Part shown: positions 1 through 5,991 of the stretch, one piece after another
Layout of the letters: every line of letters begins with the position of its first letter
How positions within the stretch are numbered: position 1 is the stretch's first letter
Source of the DNA: DATCSE01 sp036568605
GTDB lineage: Bacteria; Pseudomonadota; Gammaproteobacteria; Burkholderiales; Burkholderiaceae_C
DNA length: 7,571 bases
NCBI GenBank assembly: GCA_036568605.1
Contig: DATCSE010000139.1
Span: 1 to 7,571, forward strand
Direction of reading: 5' to 3'
The notes under the pieces: generated by a model
What the model saw: the letters and a program-made list of their open reading frames with translations, nothing else
What the model was told of the DNA's origin: nothing
Database searches by the model: none
Position numbers and translations under genes: made by a program

Positions 1-578
1 GCCGCGGTGGTGCTCCGGCGCGGCCATGACGCGACCACGCCGCTGAGCGCGAGCCCCAGCAGGATCAGCCCGGCCGTGCCGACCGCGGCGTGGCCACTCT
101 CGCCCAGCAGCAGCCGCGTGTGCAGCTCGTACAGCGCCGGGACCGCATGCGCGGCATCCAGGCGCAGCGAGCCGCGGTCACGATGCCCGAGGTAGCGGGC
201 GCAGCGTGCGTCGATGAAATGCTCGCGGCGCCAGCCGGCGCGCGGGTCGCGCGCCTCCCAGATCTGGTAGGGCGCACCGGCCTCGACCGGCGCGATCACG
301 AGCGCCGCACGGGCCTGCGGCGCGGCCTGCGCGAGCACGTCCAGCGTGGCCGCGACGGGCTGCGCCGGCATCGCGGCAGGGCAGGTGGGTTGCGCATCGA
401 ACCAGGCGGGGTTCAGTGCACGGTCGATTTCGGCCTGCCACACCATCAGGCTGCCGGTCAGGCCCATCAGCACCAGCAACAGACCGGCGAGCAGCGCGAC
501 CCAGCGATGTACCCAGGTCAGCATCTGCCGCGGCGAGCGCAGCATGCGGGGCCATGCGAAGAGCGTCGTCGTCGACAT
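1..578 (-). CDS. PepSY-domain inner-membrane protein, C-terminus cut by window edge
   Basis: This frame stays open from an ATG at 578-576 to the left edge, giving the first 192 residues (my own translation). Residues about 19-50 hold the typical PepSY-associated first membrane helix, with HRWVALLAG followed by LMGLTGSLMVW and then EIDRALNP. A periplasmic PepSY-like stretch follows (about 55-150). Near 150-185 come the motif ELHTRLLLGESGH and a second membrane helix ending SGVVASWPRR. Family members usually have three or four helices and roughly 370-500 residues, so about half is missing. It starts 10 bp after the stop of the TonB-dependent receptor and is probably co-transcribed from the Fur-type promoter. 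Related PepSY proteins next to siderophore receptors, such as FpvG and FoxB of Pseudomonas, take part in reductive iron release from siderophores. The same role here is inferred from context. No clear Shine-Dalgarno sequence precedes the ATG, so translation may be coupled to the receptor. Confidence 0.9.
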   Translation of the reverse strand, partial: MSTTTLFAWPRMLRSPRQMLTWVHRWVALLAGLLLVLMGLTGSLMVWQAEIDRALNPAWFDAQPTCPAAMPAQPVAATLDVLAQAAPQARAALVIAPVEAGAPYQIWEARDPRAGWRREHFIDARCARYLGHRDRGSLRLDAAHAVPALYELHTRLLLGESGHAAVGTAGLILLGLALSGVVASWPRRSTTA

Positions 579-588
579 GCCGCCGCGC

Positions 589-2775
589 TCAGAAGCTGTA
601 CCGCCAGCTGACGGTGATCGTGCGACCACGCCCGGCGTAGTAGTCCTCGTCGGTGCCCGAGTAGTTGGCCTGCGAGTAGTAGGTGATGTACTGGCGGTTG
701 AACAGGTTCTCGATGCCCAGGCCGAGCTCGCCCCAGCGCGGCGTCGTCCAGCTCAAGCTCGCATCGGCGACCGTGTAGCCCTTGAAATGCTCCTCGAGGC
801 TGGTGCTGCCCGAGGTCTTGCCGACGTTGACGTCGCGCGACATCAGCTTCGTCGCCTGTGCGCTCGCGCGCCAGCCCGGCGCGAAGGCCCAGTGGCCCGC
901 CAGCACCAGCTTGTCGGGCCCTTGCGAGCGAGCGCCCAGGTCCAGATCCAGCGGCTGCCCCGCCGCGCTGGCGGTGCGGCCGCGGGTCAGCGCGTAGACC
1001 GCATTCAGCCTGACATCGCGACTCGGCCGCAACTCGCCGCTGAACTCGAAGCCCTTGACCTTGATCGGCACGCGCTGCAACGTGCCGATGCCGTTGCTGA
1101 CGATGATCTGGCTGCCGAAATCGGAGCGCGACTCGTAGACCGATGCGCTCAGGCTGCCGAGCGCACCACGCCAGGCGACACCGACCTCGCGGTTGTCGGT
1201 GACGACGGGCTGCAGGTCCACCAGGTTGTTCACCGAGCGGCCCGCGGTGTTGACCGCGCGCAGGATCAGCCCGACATCGGGCATGCCGAAGCCCTCGTTG
1301 TACGACGCGAACGCCGACCAGCCGCTGTTGCCGAACCGCCAGACCGCACCCAGGCTCTTGACCAGCTCGCTGGCGCTGCGCGTGCCGCCTTGCACCTCGC
1401 GGTTGCCGTAGAACGCGAGCGTGCGGTAGGTGTCGACCTCGAGCCGCGCACTCTCGTGGCGCAGCCCGCCGCGCACGGTCAGCGAGCCCAGCTCGTATTC
1501 CAGTTGCGCGAACGGCGCGGTGCTCTGGAACTTCAGCGGCGGCACCCAGGTGCGATCGGTCTGCGTCAGGCGCTGCGACGACGTGTCTTTCAGCCAGTCG
1601 AGCCCGGTGGTCAGCTCCAGGCCCTGCAGCGCGAAATTGGGACGGACCCAGCTCGCGCGCAGCCCGGCCTTGTCGGCGACGATCTCGCTCTGATCGACCA
1701 GCGTGCCGACCGGTGCGATCGAAGCGTCCTGGAACGTCGTGATCACGTCGCCGGTGTAGCGCGCCTTGAAGTCCTGCTTGAACAGCTGCACCAGCGCGCT
1801 GCCGCCGCCCAGGTCGGCATGGCTCCACTCGAGGCTGGCCGAGCGCACCTTGTTGCGCAGCGGATCGCCCTGCGGCGTGCCGCGTTCGGACGTGGCCGGG
1901 ATGCCGGCATCGCGGTCGCCGTTGACCACCACCCACTCGTCGTGGCCCGCGACGTCGTACGCGTTGACCATCAGCTGCAGGCGCTGCGGGCCGAAGTCGC
2001 GGCCGATCTTGACGTAGGCATCCTGCAGGCGATGCGCCGATTCCGTCGCGAGGTAGCGGCCGTCGCCGTCGACGCCGACATCCTGCGTGCGCGTGCCCAG
2101 GTACGCGACCACGTCGAAGTCGCTCTTGTGCTCGAGCAGGTAGCCGGCTTTCCAGGCCGAGCTGTTGGCGTGCAGCTGCGTGCTGTACTTCAGGTCGACG
2201 GTCTGGCGCGTGCCGGGTTCGTTCGCCTTGCGCGTGATCGTGTTGATGATGCCGCCGGTGGCGCCCATGCCTTGTACGGCCGAGGCGCCGCTGACCACCT
2301 CGATGCGTTCGATCAGCAGCGGGTCGGCAAAGTAGCCCTCGCGCCCGCCGTAGCGCAGCGGGTTGGTCTGCGGAATGCCGTCCAGCAGCAGCAACGCGTT
2401 GCGGCCGCGCAGGTTCTCGCCGAAGTTGGACATCTTCTGGCGCGACGGCGCGTAGCCGGGCACCTGGGCCGCCAGCAGAGCGCCGGGGTCCTCGGAGACG
2501 AGCAGCTGATCCTGCACCTCCTGGCGCGTGATCACGCTGACCGCGCCGGGGATCTTCTCCACCGCCTTCGCGCCGCGTGTCGCGGTCACGACGACGGCAT
2601 CGAGCTTGTGCGTCGCGTTGTCGTCCGTCGCGGGTTGCGCGGCAGCGGGTGCCGATGCCGCGGCAGCCGCGGAGGCAGGGGCCAGGGTCTGTGCCCACAG
2701 CGGCGCGGCCAGGCCGGCCAGCAGCGTCGCGGCGAGCGTTCGCGGCATCGTCGAAATCGAGAGGGTGTTGTTCAT
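589..2775 (-). CDS. TonB-dependent siderophore receptor, IutA-like
   Basis: 728 residues. An outer-membrane receptor that binds a ferric siderophore and moves it to the periplasm using TonB-ExbBD energy. A signal peptide (about 1-28, ending PLWA|Q) is followed by an Ala/Pro-rich linker (about 32-50), a TonB box (LDAVVVTA, 58-65) and a plug domain. The plug contains NLRGRNALLLLDGIP and IERIEVVSGASAVQG with TGGIINTITRK. A 22-strand-type barrel follows. The C-terminus has LFNRQY, a GRGRT motif and a terminal aromatic Phe, as required for BAM assembly. Plug wording, FGMPD, the Tyr-rich segment before GRGRT and length all resemble IutA/hydroxamate receptors more than FecA or BtuB types; the actual ligand is unknown. 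I chose the ATG at 2775 because it gives an intact signal peptide. An ATG at 2748 (MPRTLAAT) is also plausible. The frame stays open upstream to about 2868, but that extension is Arg-rich and unlike an export signal. Neither start has a strong ribosome-binding site. Confidence 0.95.
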   Translation of the reverse strand: MNNTLSISTMPRTLAATLLAGLAAPLWAQTLAPASAAAAASAPAAAQPATDDNATHKLDAVVVTATRGAKAVEKIPGAVSVITRQEVQDQLLVSEDPGALLAAQVPGYAPSRQKMSNFGENLRGRNALLLLDGIPQTNPLRYGGREGYFADPLLIERIEVVSGASAVQGMGATGGIINTITRKANEPGTRQTVDLKYSTQLHANSSAWKAGYLLEHKSDFDVVAYLGTRTQDVGVDGDGRYLATESAHRLQDAYVKIGRDFGPQRLQLMVNAYDVAGHDEWVVVNGDRDAGIPATSERGTPQGDPLRNKVRSASLEWSHADLGGGSALVQLFKQDFKARYTGDVITTFQDASIAPVGTLVDQSEIVADKAGLRASWVRPNFALQGLELTTGLDWLKDTSSQRLTQTDRTWVPPLKFQSTAPFAQLEYELGSLTVRGGLRHESARLEVDTYRTLAFYGNREVQGGTRSASELVKSLGAVWRFGNSGWSAFASYNEGFGMPDVGLILRAVNTAGRSVNNLVDLQPVVTDNREVGVAWRGALGSLSASVYESRSDFGSQIIVSNGIGTLQRVPIKVKGFEFSGELRPSRDVRLNAVYALTRGRTASAAGQPLDLDLGARSQGPDKLVLAGHWAFAPGWRASAQATKLMSRDVNVGKTSGSTSLEEHFKGYTVADASLSWTTPRWGELGLGIENLFNRQYITYYSQANYSGTDEDYYAGRGRTITVSWRYSF

Positions 2776-2857
2776 TCTGTGTGGGTCGCTCGCGCGCATC
2801 GCGCACGAGGCGGCACGGCGTCTGTGGCGGGCGGCCGAAGAGGGTTGGGGCATGGGT

Positions 2858-2881
2858 CCGTCCATCACGATCGATGGACGG
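2858..2881 (-). repeat. Perfect 9-bp inverted repeat in receptor leader
   Basis: Arms CCGTCCATC (2858-2866) and GATGGACGG (2873-2881) are exact reverse complements around a 6-base loop. It lies 83-106 bases upstream of the receptor ATG at 2775. No T-run follows on either strand, so it is not a standard intrinsic terminator. It could be an mRNA stem-loop in the leader or an operator for a dimeric regulator; the sequence alone does not decide. Confidence 0.6.
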
Positions 2882-2895
2882 CTGGGGGCAGGCGA

Positions 2896-2912
2896 AGCGC
2901 CTAGCGGGCGCT
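2896..2912 (-). repeat. Second stem-loop in receptor leader
   Basis: Arms AGCGCC (2896-2901) and GGCGCT (2907-2912) pair perfectly around a 5-base loop. The element sits 14 bp from the 9-bp inverted repeat at 2858-2881. Short GC-rich stems are common by chance in DNA of this composition, so its weight comes mainly from the tandem placement. Confidence 0.35.
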
Positions 2913-2998
2913 GCGTCGTGGCGTCATCGTGCAGTCGGGTTCGTCGCGAAGCACGGCTGGCGATGTGGCTGGCGTGTGCGGAGGTTCATCACTGCTGC

Positions 2999-3027
2999 AT
3001 CATAATGAGAATTGTTCGTATTTACAA
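2999..3027 (-). promoter_or_regulatory. Sigma-70-type promoter for the TonB receptor/PepSY unit
   Basis: On the minus strand, TTGTAA (3027-3022, 4 of 6 to TTGACA) and TATGAT (3004-2999, 5 of 6 to TATAAT) are separated by exactly 17 bp. This AT-rich patch stands out in very GC-rich surroundings. It points toward the receptor gene, and the Fur-like site lies in its spacer and overlaps the -10, as expected for iron-dependent repression. Confidence 0.65.
3001..3019. promoter_or_regulatory. Fur box (iron-responsive operator)
   Basis: The sequence starting CATAATGAGAATTGTTC matches the 19-bp Fur consensus GATAATGATAATCATTATC at 12 of 19 positions, with the left half nearly complete (AATGAGAAT, a form common before TonB receptors). 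It lies between and over the -35/-10 elements of the receptor promoter. Bound Fur-Fe(II) would be expected to block RNA polymerase there, and possibly also for the divergent gene at 3246. Confidence 0.65.
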
Positions 3028-3028
3028 T
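3023..3028 (+). promoter_or_regulatory. Possible divergent -10 element for the 3246 gene
   Basis: TACAAT matches TATAAT at 5 of 6 and faces the unknown exported-protein gene. No good -35 lies 15-18 bp upstream, so this is weak. It overlaps the -35 hexamer of the opposite promoter (3022-3027), so the two could not be occupied together. The stretch 3029-3245 down to the gene start shows no convincing gene. It holds a small palindrome, CGAATC-G-GATTCG (3215-3227), and the ribosome-binding site GGGGAG (3231-3236). Confidence 0.3.
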
Positions 3029-3245
3029 GCGCTGTCATGAGTGCATGGCGCAGCCACGCGATGCCGTCGCCGCGACCAGCATCGACAATGCGACGATTCC
3101 GGAGTCGTCGGTGTCGGCAGGCAAGGTCATGGACGGTGGCGGGCGAACCAGCCGCGCGTGTCGTGATCTCGCCGCGAAACAAGGCAGTTGTCCTCGAAGC
3201 TCCGCGACGGCTGCCGAATCGGATTCGTTTGGGGAGATTCGTCAC

Positions 3246-3950
3246 ATGATGGGTGTTGCTGCCGCACCGAAGTGGGCGGCGCTGTGCGTCGCGGCATGCG
3301 CCGCGCTGGCGCCTGGCGCGGTGCAGGCGAACGACCGGCCGTTCCTGCTGACCTCGAACGCTGCCGCGGATGAAGACGACGACCAGGTGTGGTCGCTCGA
3401 GGCCTGGTGGCAACGCACAGGCGTCGAGCGGGTCTTCAGCGTGGCGCCGGAATACGCGTTCGACCCGACCACGTCGCTGCAGCTCGAGCTAGCGCGTGCC
3501 AGTGGCAACGTGAAAGAGGCCGAGCTCGAGTTCAAGCACCTGTTCAATCACATCGCCCGCGACGGGTGGGGATGGGGCGTGCACCTGGCCGCGGGCATGG
3601 CCAGCGGCGACGACAGCGGCTGGAAGTTGCAAGGCGGTTCCATCCGCCTGGTGCACACGCTGCAGTTGAACGACGGCAGCGCGATGCTGCACGTCAATGC
3701 AGGCCTGAAGAAGGAGCGCGACGAGCGGCGCGAATGGATCGCCTCGGCCGCCTTCGAGCACAAGCTGCCGTGGCGCAGCAGCGCATTCGTCGAGGTCGGC
3801 CGCGAGGACCGGCAGACGCTGCTGCACGCCGGCGTTCGGCACTGGATCCGGCGCGAGCGGCTCGCGCTGGACCTCGCCGTGCAGCAGACGCGCAGTGGCG
3901 GCGAGAGGGCGCAGGGCGTGGTGATCGGGATCGGCTGGTACGACCTCTGA
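3246..3950 (+). CDS. Exported probable outer-membrane beta-barrel protein, function unknown
   Basis: 234 residues. The ATG at 3246 has GGGGAG 9 bases upstream (3231-3236). An in-frame ATG directly after it (3249) is the only close alternative. The longer open frame back to 3012 reads as non-coding sequence. Residues 1-28 form a signal peptide (hydrophobic core with two Cys, ending AVQA|ND). An acidic patch ADEDDDQ (about 40-46) follows. The rest is a run of short amphipathic strands separated by charged turns (EYAFDPTTSLQLELA, AELEFKHLF, WGWGVHLAAGMASG, AMLHVNAGLKK, AFVEVGRE), ending GVVIGIGWYDL. This pattern fits a small outer-membrane barrel, distantly like the porin-like transporter proteins whose strands carry 'LELE..L...G' motifs. 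I cannot name the family. It is divergent from the siderophore receptor and may share its Fur-controlled region, which would suggest an iron-linked envelope role; that is inference only. Confidence 0.85.
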   Translation: MMGVAAAPKWAALCVAACAALAPGAVQANDRPFLLTSNAAADEDDDQVWSLEAWWQRTGVERVFSVAPEYAFDPTTSLQLELARASGNVKEAELEFKHLFNHIARDGWGWGVHLAAGMASGDDSGWKLQGGSIRLVHTLQLNDGSAMLHVNAGLKKERDERREWIASAAFEHKLPWRSSAFVEVGREDRQTLLHAGVRHWIRRERLALDLAVQQTRSGGERAQGVVIGIGWYDL

Positions 3951-4029
3951 GGGCCGGGGTCGATCGCGGCTGCGGCCGGTCTCGATGGTCGCGGATCCCG
4001 GGCACAATCCGTGCTCTGAAAATCCACGG

Positions 4030-4077
4030 CCAGGGCCTTGCGGGGCTCGTTGGCTTTCCTTTTCGAACGGGCCCTGG
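4030..4077 (+). other. Possible stem-loop upstream of the SET gene
   Basis: CCAGGGCC (4030-4037) is the exact reverse complement of GGCCCTGG (4070-4077), leaving a 32-base loop. The right arm overlaps the only Shine-Dalgarno-like stretch (GGAG, 4076-4079) before the ATG at 4093, so in mRNA the structure could partly mask the ribosome-binding site. The loop is long and the arms GC-rich, so chance is a real possibility. The rest of 3951-4092 holds a CACAAT (4003-4008) that could be a -10 but lacks a matching -35. Confidence 0.25.
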
Positions 4078-4092
4078 AGCCCGCGACCTCAC

Positions 4093-4518
4093 ATGATTCG
4101 AATCGGCCGCAGCAGCGTCCACGGCGAGGGTGTTTTTGCAACGCGCGATCTGGCAGAAGGCGAACGCATCGGCGTCTACGAAGGCCGGCGCTACAGCGCA
4201 CGCGAGGTGAGGCGGCGAGATTGGGACCACGGGCTGACGTATGTCTTCGGTCTCAGCGACGGCTCGGTGATCGACGCCGCCACCGGCGGCAACGCGACCC
4301 GGCACCTGAACCACTCCTGCGCACCGAACTGCGTCGCCTATGAAGAGCGCGGCGCGGGCGGCAAGGCGGTGATCGCCTTCTATGCGCTACGCGCGATCCG
4401 CAGCGGCGAGGAGCTGTTTCTCGACTACAGCCTGGAGGTCGACGAGCCCGAAGAGCCCGGCAAGTTCGCGTGCGCCTGCGGTGCCGCGGCCTGTCGCGGC
4501 ACGATGCTGGCGGTCTGA
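4093..4518 (+). CDS. SET-domain protein, putative protein-lysine methyltransferase
   Basis: 141 residues, essentially a bare SET domain plus a post-SET motif. Visible signatures: GEGVFA (11-16, SAM-binding loop), YVFGL (50-54), HLNHSCAPNC (71-80, the pseudoknot motif corresponding to RFINHSCxPN), GEELFLDYS (105-113, with catalytic Tyr112), and post-SET FACACGAAACRG. Cys127, Cys129 and Cys134 there, with Cys76 of NHSC, could bind one Zn. SET enzymes transfer methyl from S-adenosylmethionine to lysine side chains; the substrate here is unknown. With no signal peptide it should be cytoplasmic. I chose the ATG at 4093 because the domain begins immediately (MIRIGRSSVHGEGVFA). The in-frame extension upstream to 3985 shows no domain features. 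GGAG lies 13 bases upstream, a poor distance. The gene converges on the MFS gene with 4 bp between stops. Confidence 0.9.
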   Translation: MIRIGRSSVHGEGVFATRDLAEGERIGVYEGRRYSAREVRRRDWDHGLTYVFGLSDGSVIDAATGGNATRHLNHSCAPNCVAYEERGAGGKAVIAFYALRAIRSGEELFLDYSLEVDEPEEPGKFACACGAAACRGTMLAV

Positions 4519-4522
4519 GGCG

Positions 4523-5830
4523 CTAGTCGCGCAGCGACAGCATCCGGTTCGCGCGCAGCGCGAGCAGCGTGCAGGCCGCGCCCGACAGCAGATACAGGCT
4601 CACCGACACCAGCCCGAAGCGCGCCGACAGCCCGAGCGCGACCAGCGGCGCGAATGCCGCGCCGACCAGCCAGGCCAGATCGGCGGTCAGCGCCGCGCCG
4701 GTGTAGCGGAAGCGGGGCTGGAAGTTCGACGTGACCGAGCCCGCGGCCTGGCCGTACGACAAGCCGAGCAGCACGAAGCCGACCAGGATGAACACGTCCT
4801 GCCCCAGCGTGCCGCCGCCCAGCAGCAGCGGCGTGACCAGGCTGAACAGGCCGATCAGCACCGCGATGCTGCCCAGCGTGCTGCGGCGCCCGATGCGGTC
4901 GGCCAGCAGGCCCGAGGCCAGCATCGCGACCGCCGACAGCAGCGCGCCGACGATCTCGACGGCCATGAAGTCGCCCACCGCGTGGTGCGAGTACAGGATG
5001 ATCCAGGACAGCGGGAACACCGTGACGAGGTGGAACAGCGCATAGCTCGCGAGCGCGGCGAACGCGCCGATCACCACGTTGCCGCCCTGTTCGCGAGCCA
5101 GCTCGACGACGTCGCACGGCTCCAGATCGCGCGCCTCGAGCTCGCGCTCGTACTCGTGCGTGACGACCAGCCGCAGCCGCGCGAACAGCGCCACCACGTT
5201 GATCGCGAACGCGGCGTAGAACGGATAGCGCCAGCCCCAGCCGATGAAGTCCTCCGGCGAGAGGTTGCCCCACAGGTAGGCGAACAGCCCGCAGGCGACG
5301 ACGAAGCCCAGCGGCGCACCGAGCTGCCCCAGCATCGCGTACCAGCCGCGGCGGTGCTGCGGCGCGTTCATCGCGAGCAGCGACGGCAGGCCGTCCCACG
5401 AGCCGCCCAGCGCCAGGCCCTGGCCCACCCGGCACAGCGCGAGCCCGATGATCGCCGCGTTGCCCCAGGTCGCGTAGTCCGGCAGCAGCGCCATGCCGAC
5501 GGTGGAGCTGCCAAGCAGGAACAGCGCGATGGTCAGCTTGGTGCTGCGGCCGAAGCGCCGCTGGATCGCCATGCCGATCAGCGTGCCGACGGGCCGCACG
5601 ACGAACGCGAACGCGAACACGACGAACGCGTAGAGCGTGCCGGTCAGCCGGTCGGCGAATGGAAAGAACACCGTCGGGAACACCAGCACCGACGCGATGC
5701 CGTAGACGAAGAAGTCGAAGTATTCGGACGCGCGGCCCACGACGACGCCGACCGCGATGTCGCCCGGCGCGACGCTGCTGGCGTCGTCATCGGAGGGGTT
5801 GGCGTTCAGCACGATGGACGAGGAGGACAT
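4523..5830 (-). CDS. MFS transporter, metabolite:H+ symporter (MHS) type
   Basis: 435 residues with about twelve hydrophobic segments, so an inner-membrane secondary transporter. Family marks: SEYFDFFVYG (35-44) in helix 1, RPVG (79-82), the loop GMAIQRRFGR (86-95), a CRVGQGLALGGSWDG segment in helix 4, and LLADRIGRRST after helix 8 (Asp at about 311), the second-half copy of the MFS loop motif. A charged central loop (THEYERELEARDLEP and on) separates the two six-helix halves. MHS proteins such as ProP, KgtP and ShiA import small organic acids or osmolytes with protons; the substrate here cannot be read from sequence. In the first loop, the usual GDRxGRR aspartate is replaced (QRRFGR). The ATG at 5830 starts a hydrophilic N-terminus typical of the family. 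A GTG at 5872 would add 14 residues. No Shine-Dalgarno sequence is evident. It is divergent from cyoA. Confidence 0.92.
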   Translation of the reverse strand: MSSSSIVLNANPSDDDASSVAPGDIAVGVVVGRASEYFDFFVYGIASVLVFPTVFFPFADRLTGTLYAFVVFAFAFVVRPVGTLIGMAIQRRFGRSTKLTIALFLLGSSTVGMALLPDYATWGNAAIIGLALCRVGQGLALGGSWDGLPSLLAMNAPQHRRGWYAMLGQLGAPLGFVVACGLFAYLWGNLSPEDFIGWGWRYPFYAAFAINVVALFARLRLVVTHEYERELEARDLEPCDVVELAREQGGNVVIGAFAALASYALFHLVTVFPLSWIILYSHHAVGDFMAVEIVGALLSAVAMLASGLLADRIGRRSTLGSIAVLIGLFSLVTPLLLGGGTLGQDVFILVGFVLLGLSYGQAAGSVTSNFQPRFRYTGAALTADLAWLVGAAFAPLVALGLSARFGLVSVSLYLLSGAACTLLALRANRMLSLRD

Positions 5831-5898
5831 GGGCAGGCGGGACGGAATTTCCGACGGACCGAATGGTGCCACGCGACACGGGGCGTGCGCGGTGGGTG

Positions 5899-5911
5899 GG
5901 ACAAAATGTCC
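5899..5911. promoter_or_regulatory. Short palindrome, candidate operator between MFS gene and cyoA
   Basis: GGACA-AAA-TGTCC is a perfect 5-bp inverted repeat with a 3-base centre in the 161-bp divergent intergenic region (5831-5991). It sits 69 bp from the MFS start and 81 bp from the cyoA start, a suitable place for a regulator of either gene. It does not match the FNR/ANR consensus TTGAT-N4-ATCAA. A TATACA (5935-5940) facing cyoA could be a -10, but no convincing -35 precedes it. Confidence 0.3.
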
Positions 5912-5991
5912 AATCGTCTATCCGCACTGACCCTTATACATTGCGGCGCGTCGCACCGGCCCCGATGCCGGCGCTCCCCAGAACCGCCCCG

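Larger units (their letters stand above)
2776..2992 (-). other. Long 5' leader of the TonB receptor mRNA
   Basis: If transcription starts about 7 bases after the -10 hexamer, the receptor mRNA has an untranslated leader of about 217 nucleotides, long for a Fur-regulated receptor. I see no convincing gene in it on either strand. It contains two perfect stem-loops, annotated separately. I looked for a B12 box or other recognisable riboswitch core and found none. The leader is inferred from the predicted promoter, and a second promoter closer to the gene would shorten it. Confidence 0.4.

Noticed and set aside
346..2904. Very long open frame on the plus strand (852 codons) opposite the TonB receptor, and a similarly long second minus-strand frame (518-2806).
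   Set aside because: Both are Arg/Ala/Gln-rich, low-complexity translations typical of shadow frames in GC-rich DNA. The receptor frame (589-2775) has full family motifs.
2776..2992. Cobalamin riboswitch in the receptor leader.
   Set aside because: No recognisable B12 box or other conserved core, and the receptor looks like a siderophore receptor rather than BtuB.
3951..3980. Possible intrinsic terminator after the barrel-protein gene (GGCCG/CGGCC arms).
   Set aside because: Short arms with a long loop and no T-run; not distinguishable from chance in this base composition.
4519..4540. Possible bidirectional terminator between the converging SET and MFS genes (GTCGC-GCA-GCGAC at 4526-4538).
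   Set aside because: Only a 5-bp stem, no T-run on either strand, and it lies in the MFS coding sequence.
5858..5875. Sigma-54-like sequence on the minus strand before the MFS gene (TGGCAC).
   Set aside because: The -24-like TGGCAC is not followed by the required GC at -12 (it reads GGTCC), so it is not a credible sigma-54 promoter.
5814..5930. Small plus-strand frame of 38 codons starting MDEEDMGRRD, overlapping the MFS start.
   Set aside because: No ribosome-binding site at a proper distance, overlap with the transporter start region, and no recognisable features.
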